From: a bacterium
GTDB lineage: Bacteria > Planctomycetota > SZUA-567
Assembly: GCA_003245715.1 (NCBI GenBank)
Contig: QKCJ01000062.1
Location: 1-42,951 of the forward strand
DNA: 42,951 bases
Direction: 5' to 3'
Below are positions 32,539-40,432 of this stretch, piece by piece. Numbering within the stretch: the first letter of the stretch is position 1; each line of letters opens with the position of its first letter. A model generated the notes under the pieces. That model worked only from the letters and a program-made list of their open reading frames with translations. It made no database searches and was not told the origin of the DNA. The translations under genes and the position numbers were made by a program.

Positions 32539-34551
32539 CTATTTCTGGGTCGGCACGTTCCATGAATCGGTACGAAATGGTGAAGCCGGCAGACCTTCCT
32601 TATTATAAAGGTTAGCCCCTTCAGGGTTGGTCTCAAAAGCGTAACGCACAGCCACAGGATTTTTAACCTTCTCAGACCAGACCAGAACACTGTTACCGTC
32701 GATTTTGGCCTCGGCCCAGGCAAATTTCTGATCCTCACCGGCAATGGCAAAACGCTTAAGCTCGCCTCCTTCGGCAACCAAACCACCACCGACATGTTCA
32801 AAATCAATGCGGATTTTATCACCCTCAACCTTCATTGATTTATACATCGGGCCGGAATACACCAGACCTTTCTGGCCATAATGACCTGCCCTTGCCGCAA
32901 GCGAAAGACGATAACCGACATCCTTCTTGTTTTTCGGATGGATATTACCCTCCTCGCCAATATCGATAATAACCGCAGTACCGGTATTTGGCAGCTTCAG
33001 AGCCTCATTCTGTGACTCACGGACAATCGCCCAGCTGTCAGCCTCCGGGGTCTTCTGCGGAGCGCGGAAGTTAGCAAGCTGCACCCAGTAAAACGGAAAA
33101 TCCCTGCCCCACAAAGCCCGCCAGTCATTAATCATGGTCGGGAACAAGACACGGTAATCATAGGCATTTGAGGCATTAGATTCACCCTGATACCAGATCG
33201 CACCTGAAACCGGGAAAGGAATCAGCGGATTGACCATACCATTAAAGAGAGCGCTAACAACGCGCTGCCCATTGTTCCCCTTGGGAGCATCAGGCATGAC
33301 ATAAGTAAATTTAAAGCGCCATTTACCGGCAAGTGAAAGCGGTGTCCCCGAACCGTCAGCAGGCTTCAGATACATATCCCCCGCATCACCGTCACTGAAC
33401 ATTCCGCCCGCACCAGCAAAGTTAAGAACCTTGACCGCAATAACAGCCTGCCCTCCCTTTACCAGATTGCCCGGGATATTATAGACACGTTTCTTGTTCC
33501 AGTACTCTGTAACCCTCGGCATGAAGCTGCCACGGCTGCCAACCCTCTGACCATTAAAGAAAGTCACCTCAATCTCATCCACCGCACCCGGGCTCAAGAG
33601 CAGATCCTTACCAGCCCAGTCTGCCGGGATCGCAACAGTCTTGCGGTACCACGCCTCGCCCTTTATGTCCTTGTAACCCTGATTATCCCAAACATCAGGC
33701 GTGTTGATGAATTTCCAATCGCTATCATCAAGACCTGGAGCGGCAAACTTCTGATGATATTCGCTGTCCTTCTCCATGGTTGTCATCTCTTTTACAGCTT
33801 TTTTGTATGCCTTAGACAGCTTTTCATCTTCGGCTCTGGCTTCAATGTTTTCACTGGCGGCAATAAATGTTTTACGCGCCTCGATCATGCTGTTATAGAG
33901 AGGGTTCTTGCTAGCAGTCGGAAAACTTGTCCAGGGTTCAACCCGTGTTCCGCCCCATGAGGTATTAATCAGGCCAACCACAACCTTCTGGTCTTTCTGA
34001 ATTTCTTTACCAAAGTAGTATCCCACAGCCGTAAACAAACCTGACGTCGTGGGATCAGCCACCTCCCACGCACCGGTAAAATTCTCTGCCGGAAACGCCG
34101 CGGCATTTTTCTCAACTTTTATATGGCGCAGCATCTTATTGGCTGAAGCGGCAATTTCCTTATCGCTGTCTTTGGTATTACTAAGCCTCCACTCCATATT
34201 CGACTGGCCTGAACAGATCCAGACATCACCGACCATCACATCCTTTATCACGATCTCTTTCCCATGGTCGATCTTCAACTCATACGGCCCGCCGGCCTTC
34301 ATCGCCGGAAGCCAGACCAGCCACTTGCCGTCTTTACCAGTAACCGCGCTCGCACTTTTACCGTCAAGACTTACGCTAACTTTTACCCCCGGCTCACTCC
34401 AGCCCCATACCGGCAATCTGGCATCCCGCTGAAAGACCATGTGGTCAGTAAATAGTGAAGAAAGCTCAAATGTTCTCTTTTCCCCAGCTACAGCAACCGT
34501 AACCGTCAGCACCAGCGCCGCAAGCACCAACTTTCGTATCATCCCCGTCAT
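32539..34551 (-). CDS. Sialate O-acetylesterase (SASA family carbohydrate esterase)
   Basis: The 670-residue secreted enzyme has a signal peptide (about 1-23). The catalytic blocks are those of SASA/DUF303 esterases: ICSGQSNMEWRL with Ser117, GLINTSWGGTRVEPW, IWYQGESNA, and a C-terminal DIGEEGNIHPKNK with the Asp/His pair. Between them lies an inserted beta-galactosidase jelly-roll-like domain (about 245-400, AWYRKTVAIPADWAGKDLLLS). It removes acetyl groups from sialic acids or from plant or algal polysaccharides. AAGGA lies seven bases before the ATG. It is divergent from the SGNH esterase gene and has its own terminator. It fits a glycan-degrading lifestyle. Confidence 0.9.
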   Translation of the reverse strand: MTGMIRKLVLAALVLTVTVAVAGEKRTFELSSLFTDHMVFQRDARLPVWGWSEPGVKVSVSLDGKSASAVTGKDGKWLVWLPAMKAGGPYELKIDHGKEIVIKDVMVGDVWICSGQSNMEWRLSNTKDSDKEIAASANKMLRHIKVEKNAAAFPAENFTGAWEVADPTTSGLFTAVGYYFGKEIQKDQKVVVGLINTSWGGTRVEPWTSFPTASKNPLYNSMIEARKTFIAASENIEARAEDEKLSKAYKKAVKEMTTMEKDSEYHQKFAAPGLDDSDWKFINTPDVWDNQGYKDIKGEAWYRKTVAIPADWAGKDLLLSPGAVDEIEVTFFNGQRVGSRGSFMPRVTEYWNKKRVYNIPGNLVKGGQAVIAVKVLNFAGAGGMFSDGDAGDMYLKPADGSGTPLSLAGKWRFKFTYVMPDAPKGNNGQRVVSALFNGMVNPLIPFPVSGAIWYQGESNASNAYDYRVLFPTMINDWRALWGRDFPFYWVQLANFRAPQKTPEADSWAIVRESQNEALKLPNTGTAVIIDIGEEGNIHPKNKKDVGYRLSLAARAGHYGQKGLVYSGPMYKSMKVEGDKIRIDFEHVGGGLVAEGGELKRFAIAGEDQKFAWAEAKIDGNSVLVWSEKVKNPVAVRYAFETNPEGANLYNKEGLPASPFRTDSWNVPTQK

Positions 34552-34909
34552 TCAAAATTCCTTTACTGTTCTAAAATTAAAAAATAAACCAAAAAGGACA
34601 TTTAAAACATTAACATACAATATGTTTAATTGCCAGACAACCACAAAGTAACATTACTGCATGTAAAAGATATTGCCCAAAAATACCCGCACATTACAGC
34701 GCAGGAACAACAAAACATATAAACCGTTGAAATAATTTATATTAACACCAATCAGACCTTATGTGGTTATACTCGCGGAGTGACAAACAACAACAGTAGA
34801 GTAAATTATTTACGGTTTTTGATGAATAACAGCAAACGTTAAGGTAAAATGTGACAATAATCTTTCTACCTTTTTTATTTATAATTGCTGAAGAATCAAA
34901 GGAATAGCC
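34552..34909. other. Intergenic region between divergent esterase genes
   Basis: No gene is seen. Promoters for both esterases must be here. TATAAT at 34880-34885 on the + strand, 25 bases before the SGNH esterase ATG, is the best -10 candidate; its -35 is poor. The rest is A+T-rich with no strong repeat. Confidence 0.4.
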
Positions 34910-35938
34910 ATGGCACCGAAAAAAAAACTCAACTGGACAAATCTGGCAGACTGGAAGACAGAAGGCAAAGGCTGGGACAAAACCGAGCTCCGTTACAGCC
35001 GACTGCCCAAAAGCTGCAAGAAAAATATCTCTGAAAAACTCTATGATCTTGGTGCCAACTGCACCGGCCTTCATGTCTGTTTTGAGACCGATTCAACCGA
35101 AATCCATGCACGCTGGAAACTGACTATGGACTTCCCTGAAGGCTCAGAACACACAAGCTGCAATTACAACGGACTCGATCTGTATGTACTCGACGATGCC
35201 GGAAAATGGCACTGGGCCGGCACCGGCAGACAGGTTAAGACGAAATCAATGACCCAGCAGCTCCTTGGCGGAATCAGCAAGAAAAAACGCAAGTATATGT
35301 TATTCTTCCCGTTACGAAATACTCCGAGCAAAATCGAGATCGGCGTTGAAGATGGCTGCACAATAAAGCAGATCGTCCGCAAAAATCCTCCGATTGTTTA
35401 TTACGGAACCTCGATTGTCCACGGTGCTTACGCCTCACGCCCCGGTCTGTGCCACCCCTCAATTCTCAGCCGCTGGCTTGACTATCCGGTTATCAATCTC
35501 GGCTTCTCCGGCTCAGCCAGACTTGAGCCTGAAATGGCAGAACTCTTCACCGAACTTGATCCCAGCCTGTATGTCATTGACCCGCTTGCCAATGCAACAC
35601 TTGAAGAAGTAGTCGAGCGTACCGAAAACTTTGTCCGCATCCTGCGCAAAGCCAGACCTAAAACCCCGATTATAATGATTGAAGACGCAAACCTAACCAC
35701 CGCCTGGATCAAGCCTGATGTCATGGCAAACCATAAGGCAAAGCGCGCAGCTTATAATAAAATTTACCAGAAACTCATCCGTTCCGGCGAGAAAGAAATC
35801 TATTACATAAAGGGCGACAAGCTTGTCGGTACTGACGACGAAACCAGTGTAGACGGCGTCCACCCTAATGACATCGGCTATTTCCGCATGGCTACAGCAA
35901 TGCTGCCAACCTTCAAAAAAGCGCTCAAAATCAAGTAG
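34910..35938 (+). CDS. SGNH/GDSL-type esterase with GxDLY N-terminal domain
   Basis: The 342-residue protein has an N-terminal beta-rich domain with the GxDLY motif (NYNGLDLYVLDDAGKWHWAG). It continues as an SGNH hydrolase: block I YYGTSIVHGAYASRPG with Ser168, block II GFSGSARLEPEMAELF, and the C-terminal SVDGVHPNDIGYFRM with Asp/His near 316-319. No signal peptide is visible, so it may act in the cytoplasm, possibly deacetylating imported sugars freed by glycoside hydrolases. The ATG is preceded by AAAGGA. It is divergent from the secreted sialate O-acetylesterase, and the two could act in series on acetylated glycans. Confidence 0.85.
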   Translation: MAPKKKLNWTNLADWKTEGKGWDKTELRYSRLPKSCKKNISEKLYDLGANCTGLHVCFETDSTEIHARWKLTMDFPEGSEHTSCNYNGLDLYVLDDAGKWHWAGTGRQVKTKSMTQQLLGGISKKKRKYMLFFPLRNTPSKIEIGVEDGCTIKQIVRKNPPIVYYGTSIVHGAYASRPGLCHPSILSRWLDYPVINLGFSGSARLEPEMAELFTELDPSLYVIDPLANATLEEVVERTENFVRILRKARPKTPIIMIEDANLTTAWIKPDVMANHKAKRAAYNKIYQKLIRSGEKEIYYIKGDKLVGTDDETSVDGVHPNDIGYFRMATAMLPTFKKALKIK

Positions 35939-36009
35939 CAACAGGCTCAGCAAGCAAGCTTCAGCCTCTAATACATGCTATTATTAAACTGGAATAGCGA
36001 CAAATAATT

Positions 36010-36050
36010 CACGCGCCCCAAGACCAGTTCCGAGGGTGCGTGTTTATTTT
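36010..36050 (+). terminator. Probable terminator after the SGNH esterase gene
   Basis: The arms CACGCGCCC and GGGTGCGTG pair with one mismatch around a 14-base loop and are followed by TTTATTTT. It lies 72 bases after the stop codon on the + strand. Confidence 0.65.
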
Positions 36051-36190
36051 ACCCTCCCCCCCTATAAACAAGTAATCTCAAGACTTTTTCCGCTGGCACC
36101 AAGATTTATGTCTTTTGACAAAAAATACTTTCCATCTGGAAATTATTGTATAAACTGCTAAAATACTTCTGATTTTTATTAAAAAGCCAC

Positions 36191-36219
36191 TTGACGAATG
36201 AGGGGCTTTATCGCATAAT
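36191..36219 (+). promoter_or_regulatory. Strong sigma70-like promoter of serC
   Basis: TTGACG (36191-36196) and CATAAT (36214-36219) are separated by exactly 17 bases. Transcription should start at about 36226, some 63 bases before the serC ATG. It is the best promoter match that I see in the window. Confidence 0.7.
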
Positions 36220-36225
36220 ACCGAC

Positions 36226-36257
36226 AAACCGATAAAAAATTATCGGTTTCGTTTTTT
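36226..36257 (+). promoter_or_regulatory. Terminator-like hairpin in the serC leader
   Basis: A perfect 10-bp stem (AAACCGATAA with TTATCGGTTT, loop AAAA) is followed by C, G and seven T. It begins at the predicted transcription start and ends 15 bases before the ribosome-binding site. It has the form of a Rho-independent terminator inside the leader. It could be an attenuator, a 5'-stabilising hairpin, or a terminator for read-through from the esterase gene if the true start lies elsewhere. Confidence 0.6.
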
Positions 36258-36288
36258 TGCGCAATTCTTATTGAGAAAGGATTTTGCT

Positions 36289-37365
36289 ATGGGTAGGGTC
36301 TTTAACTTTGGAGCTGGACCGGCTGCACTGCCATTACCGGTACTTGAGAAGGCACACAAAGAGTTTCTTGATTTTCAGTCATCTGGCATGTCAATCATGG
36401 AGATGTCCCACCGCAGCAAGACCTATCAGGCAGTTATAGATTCAGCAGAAGCCGGAATCCGCCGCATCATGTGCGTACCGGATAATTACTCTGTGCTTTT
36501 CCTTCAGGGTGGTGCGAGTACCCAGTTTGCCCAGATTCCTCTGAATCTTCTTGGCAAGGGACAGGTCGGCGATTACGTCAACACCGGTAGCTGGGCGGAG
36601 AAAGCAATTCGTGAAGGCAAGGTTGTTGGCGATGTCAATGTTATCTGGGACGGCGCTGAGACCAACTACATGACAATGCCTAAAGCAGCAGAGATCACAG
36701 AATCAGAGAATTCTGCTTATGTACATATTACCTCAAACGAGACTATCGGTGGTGTTCAGTTCAAGGAATTCCCCAAGACCAAAGCTCCGCTGATTGCTGA
36801 TATGTCAAGTGATGTTATGAGCCGCCGCATTGCTATTGAGGATTTCGGCATGATCTACGCCGGTGCGCAAAAAAATATCGGTCCTTCAGGTCTGGCACTG
36901 GTTGTAATGCGTACCGACTTGGCTGAGCGTTGCCCCGAGACAGTCAACCACATCTTCCGTTATTCAACCCAGATTAAAGACGGCAGTATGTACAATACCC
37001 CAAACACCTGGGCGATCTACATTGTCAGCAAGGTTTGCGAATGGGTTGAGGAACTCGGCGGTCTCGACGCACTTGAAAAGATCAACGAAGAGAAAGCGGC
37101 TATCCTTTATGACGCGCTTGATTCAAGCGATTTCTGGACACCATGCGCACAGAAGGAATCACGCTCACTGATGAATGTTACATGGCGCCTGCCGAGCGAA
37201 GAACTTGAGAAGAAGTTTATTGCTGAAGCTACTGCTGCAGGTCTGGCTGGTCTTAAGGGTCACCGCTCAGTCGGCGGTATCCGTGCGAGCATCTATAACG
37301 CCTGCCCGACCGCCGGCGTAGAAGCCCTCGTCAAGTTCATGAAGAAATTCGAAGAACAAGCCTAA
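36289..37365 (+). CDS. serC: Phosphoserine aminotransferase
   Basis: The 358-residue PLP enzyme converts 3-phosphohydroxypyruvate to phosphoserine in serine synthesis and also acts in pyridoxal phosphate synthesis. The N-terminus GRVFNFGAGPAALPLPVLEKA is diagnostic. FLQGGASTQFAQIPLNLL and GSWAEKAIREGKVVG follow. The PLP lysine lies in YAGAQKNIGPSGLALVV, and TPNTWAIYIVSKVCEWV and LKGHRSVGGIRASIYNA close the active site. Length is normal (about 360). I chose the ATG eight bases after AGAAAGGA; an in-frame TTG six codons upstream overlaps that site. It is monocistronic, between a strong promoter and a terminator. Confidence 0.95.
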   Translation: MGRVFNFGAGPAALPLPVLEKAHKEFLDFQSSGMSIMEMSHRSKTYQAVIDSAEAGIRRIMCVPDNYSVLFLQGGASTQFAQIPLNLLGKGQVGDYVNTGSWAEKAIREGKVVGDVNVIWDGAETNYMTMPKAAEITESENSAYVHITSNETIGGVQFKEFPKTKAPLIADMSSDVMSRRIAIEDFGMIYAGAQKNIGPSGLALVVMRTDLAERCPETVNHIFRYSTQIKDGSMYNTPNTWAIYIVSKVCEWVEELGGLDALEKINEEKAAILYDALDSSDFWTPCAQKESRSLMNVTWRLPSEELEKKFIAEATAAGLAGLKGHRSVGGIRASIYNACPTAGVEALVKFMKKFEEQA

Positions 37366-37497
37366 CAAACGCAGCGCGTTTGATCGCAGGTTTGACAGGC
37401 AATTCTGCTTGTGGCTTTGAGTTCGATTAAGAGAAAGACCTTGTTTTGCAGAACCGCTTTAAACTTGACGCGTTTATGATGGTAATTAAATAATAAA

Positions 37498-37527
37498 GAG
37501 TCCTGATTTATTCAGGGCTCTTTTTTT
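37498..37527. terminator. Bidirectional terminator between serC and the dehydrogenase gene
   Basis: GAGTCCTGA and TCAGGGCTC pair (one G-U) around TTTAT and are followed by seven T on the + strand. On the - strand the same stem is followed by TTTATTATTT. It serves both convergent genes. Confidence 0.8.
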
Positions 37528-37563
37528 ATTCATCGACAGGGCTATTAATTTTAAATGCGATTA

Positions 37564-38385
37564 TTAATCTATATCACGGCCTCTGAGGATTCTTGACAGG
37601 ATTGGCGGTGCCCAGCGTTTTAGTAATGCGCCCCACTTCTCCCAGCCGCCGACGAGTATTTCTTCCTTACCCTTTTCAACCCCGTCCAGGATAATCTTGG
37701 CGCAAACCTCCGGCAGCATCCCCTTGGCCTGACCCGGATCAAGCCTGCCGTGCTCACTCCCGTCAGAGCGCAAAGCGTGCTGTGAAATCTCGGTCTTGAT
37801 GTAGCCGGGTGTAACCAGAGTTGCCCGGATGCCGTTATTCCACTCTTCATAGCGCAGCGATTCGAAATAACCGTGCAAAGCGTGCTTGCTCGCGGCATAC
37901 GCACATCTTCCGGGGCCGCCGAACTTCCCCATCAGGCTGCTGATAACGATAAATTGTCCAAACTTACGCTCAAGCATCTGCGGCAGTAGCGCCTTGCTAA
38001 GCACAACCGTCGAGAAGAAATTGACCTCCATAATCCGGCGCAGCATCTCGTGCGGGGTGTCAACAGCTTTTGAGCGCTGACCCATTCCGGCGTTATGAAC
38101 CATGATATCAATGCCGCCCCAGACGCTGCAGGCTTCTTTTACCTTATCCTCAAGCGTACCGGTTTCAGCCAGGTCAAGCGGCAGGATATGGACACGATCA
38201 ATACGCTCCGCAACCTGCGCCAGACGCTCCTCACGCCTTGCCGAGATTATTACCCGCGCGCCGCGATGTCCCAATTCACAAGCCAGAGCCTCCCCGATTC
38301 CCGAGGAGGCTCCAGTCACCCAAACTCTTTTATCTTTATAAAATGACAAGCTTTTATTCCCCGATTTTGCCCGATTAAAAAGCAA
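37564..38385 (-). CDS. Short-chain dehydrogenase/reductase
   Basis: The 273-residue (or slightly shorter) NAD(P)-dependent oxidoreductase is of the classical SDR type. The Rossmann motif is TGASSGIGEALA. NAG lies in MVHNAGMG, the catalytic Ser in FIVISSLMGKFG, and Tyr/Lys in YAASKHALHGYFESL. Arginines after beta-2 (SARREERL) suggest NADP(H) preference. The substrate is not predictable; relatives act on acyl chains, steroids or sugars. The longest frame starts with TTG one base after the flavodoxin stop. A second TTG 12 codons later is possible, so the start is uncertain. It is co-transcribed with the flavodoxin-like gene. Confidence 0.88.
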   Translation of the reverse strand: MLFNRAKSGNKSLSFYKDKRVWVTGASSGIGEALACELGHRGARVIISARREERLAQVAERIDRVHILPLDLAETGTLEDKVKEACSVWGGIDIMVHNAGMGQRSKAVDTPHEMLRRIMEVNFFSTVVLSKALLPQMLERKFGQFIVISSLMGKFGGPGRCAYAASKHALHGYFESLRYEEWNNGIRATLVTPGYIKTEISQHALRSDGSEHGRLDPGQAKGMLPEVCAKIILDGVEKGKEEILVGGWEKWGALLKRWAPPILSRILRGRDID

Positions 38386-38386
38386 G

Positions 38387-38863
38387 CTATTTCATCATTA
38401 TTTTAACCGTGTCAACAACACGGCGTGCCTGGTTGCGGCAGTGCTTGATTGCCATCTCATCAGGCTCGCCAATTGATACCGGGCCATAATGACCGCCACG
38501 GGCCGAACCGGTCACAATCATGCCATGCACCATCATCATCTGCAGGATAGAGAGACAGGTAGTCTCCGCTCCGCCGCCGATATTACCCGCACTTGAGAAA
38601 GCAGAACCGACCATCCCCTCCAGCCTGCCGTGCAGACCTACAGACTCATCAAAGAACTTGATGATCTCGGCAGCGGGAAGGCCATAATAGGCAGGAGAGC
38701 CGACAATCATTGCCTTGTAACTCAGAAGTTCGGGGATCTCAACATCCTTAACGTCGCGAAGATCACAGGTAAGACCACAGTTAATTATCTCATCAGCAAT
38801 AACCTTGGCCATCGACTGGGTGTTACCGCTGCGTGAGTAATAAGCTACAAGAATGTCGGCCAT
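38387..38863 (-). CDS. Flavodoxin-fold protein (WrbA/NAD(P)H:quinone oxidoreductase-like)
   Basis: The 158-residue protein carries the FMN phosphate loop YYSRSGNTQSMAKV. The second and third FMN-contact regions are VGSPAYYGLPAAE and SAFSSAGNIGGGAETTCLS, and GHYGPVSIGEPDE follows. It resembles WrbA-like quinone reductases more than electron-carrier flavodoxins, but is shorter than WrbA (about 198). AAGGAG precedes the ATG. It lies directly upstream of the dehydrogenase gene with one base between stop and start, so the two may share a redox role. Confidence 0.85.
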   Translation of the reverse strand: MADILVAYYSRSGNTQSMAKVIADEIINCGLTCDLRDVKDVEIPELLSYKAMIVGSPAYYGLPAAEIIKFFDESVGLHGRLEGMVGSAFSSAGNIGGGAETTCLSILQMMMVHGMIVTGSARGGHYGPVSIGEPDEMAIKHCRNQARRVVDTVKIMMK

Positions 38864-39141
38864 CTAAAAGCTCCTTTTTGTTAATTTCAAATACCAATAC
38901 AAACGCAAGTATTATATCCATTTATGTAATAAATTTTGCTCATGATATCAGAATTTTCGCAACCCGTCAAGCCATGTTTTAAAGAATAGTTAATCCGGAA
39001 AAAGCGGTAAATCATATCATAAATCCCGCTTTGCGACATTTCTCGTCTTGCCATGAACATTTACATCTGATATTATTAATACAATCTTAATGATTGATCC
39101 ATTGGACTATTCTTGCTTACAAAAACGGAACCTGATTGCAT

Positions 39142-40389
39142 ATGAAATTACTGACCGGCCTGCTCTTGTTTGTTTTGACCATTTCAAACGCTTTTTCGGA
39201 TGATTTTATCCACATCGGCGATAAGATAGACTCTCTGCCGGAGAATCTTGAACAATTCCAGAAAGGCTCTGTTGCAGAAGAGAAGTTCTCGCTTGAGGCA
39301 ATAAAAGGCAAAAAAGCGCTGCTCTTTTACTTTCTCAAACCAGGTTGCGGAAGCTGTGATGAGTTCTCGCCGCACCTTTACCGGCTTTTCCTGAAAAACA
39401 AGGAAGAGCTGGCAATTGTCGGCGTAAGCGGTCTTTCTACTTCTGATGCTGAAAGTGTTAAAGAATTCTCTGCCCACTGCCTTGGCGAGTATATCGTACT
39501 GCGCGATCCGAGCCATAAATTTGTTGAGAAGATGATCGGCAAAATAGATAAATTCCCCTACCTGCTTCTGACGGACAAGGAAGGCAAGGTTGTCTGGTAC
39601 GGGCGGGGAAAATTCCACGAGCAGGTAACGGCGGAGGTGAACAGGGTTCTGGGCAAAGAAGAACAGAAAGAAAATATAGTCCCGCAAAAACGCTACGTTC
39701 TTGTTGTCGGCGCGCAAACTGGCAATCAGCTGAAAGCAGTTAAGAAAAACACGGCATTAATGGAAGAGACCTATAAAGGCAAGTCAGAGTTCTACCTTGT
39801 CAGCTCAGGTGACAATAAAGATGCTCCCGGGGACACAGTCAGCGCTGTGCGGACGAAATTTACCGAGATTGCGGCAAAAGCCGGGGAAAAAGACTCGATT
39901 CTCTTTTATTTTACCGGTGAGAGCTTGGCAATTGCGCTTGGTGAGGATAAATGCAGCCTCAACCTGCAGCTCTCTGATGGTACACTCAGCCTGACTGAGC
40001 TTATCAAAATCCTCAAGGCTAACAGCAAGTGCAATAACGTCCTTTTTGCAATTGACGCAAACCATGCAGACAGCAAACTCAAAATATGGGAGGACATCGC
40101 CCCGCAACTGGCCAAAGAGTTCACAGATCCCTGCATTATCCTATCTGCCGCACGCTGGGACTATTCTAACCTGAATGAAACAAAAGATGCTACAATCTTT
40201 ACAGAATACCTCATTAAGGCGGTAAAAAATGACGATACAAATAAGTCGGCGTATGAACTCTGGCGATCAATTCGGGATAGCATGAGCAAATGGAGCCGTA
40301 AAAACGGGATATTACAGTCTCCTTTCATCATAAATGCAGATAAAGGCAACTTCAGCCTTTCTCTAACTTCTGATGAACAAAACAAATAA
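39142..40389 (+). CDS. Secreted thioredoxin-like domain fused to an inactive caspase-like domain
   Basis: The 415-residue protein has a signal peptide (MKLLTGLLLFVLTISNAFS). A TlpA/AhpC-type thioredoxin fold (about 22-172) has an active-site-like GCGSC (Cys69, Cys72) and a cis-Pro segment KFPYLLL near 139. The C-terminal part (about 180-415) follows the order of a caspase-like p20 domain: RYVLVVGAQTGNQL, then DSILFYFTGES where active enzymes have GHG, then NVLFAIDANHAD where they have DACHSG. Both catalytic His and Cys are absent, so it should be a pseudoenzyme. An upstream in-frame TTG (39136) is possible; I prefer the ATG because it starts the signal peptide. It precedes a large coiled-coil gene by 43 bases. 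Confidence 0.65.
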   Translation: MKLLTGLLLFVLTISNAFSDDFIHIGDKIDSLPENLEQFQKGSVAEEKFSLEAIKGKKALLFYFLKPGCGSCDEFSPHLYRLFLKNKEELAIVGVSGLSTSDAESVKEFSAHCLGEYIVLRDPSHKFVEKMIGKIDKFPYLLLTDKEGKVVWYGRGKFHEQVTAEVNRVLGKEEQKENIVPQKRYVLVVGAQTGNQLKAVKKNTALMEETYKGKSEFYLVSSGDNKDAPGDTVSAVRTKFTEIAAKAGEKDSILFYFTGESLAIALGEDKCSLNLQLSDGTLSLTELIKILKANSKCNNVLFAIDANHADSKLKIWEDIAPQLAKEFTDPCIILSAARWDYSNLNETKDATIFTEYLIKAVKNDDTNKSAYELWRSIRDSMSKWSRKNGILQSPFIINADKGNFSLSLTSDEQNK

Positions 40390-40432
40390 GAGATTAACAG
40401 CAATAATCTAAAGGGCTTAGGATAATTCAAGT

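Noticed and set aside
36271..36288. Upstream TTG start for serC adding six residues.
   Set aside because: It would overlap the AGAAAGGA ribosome-binding site, and the family begins at GRVFNFGAGP.
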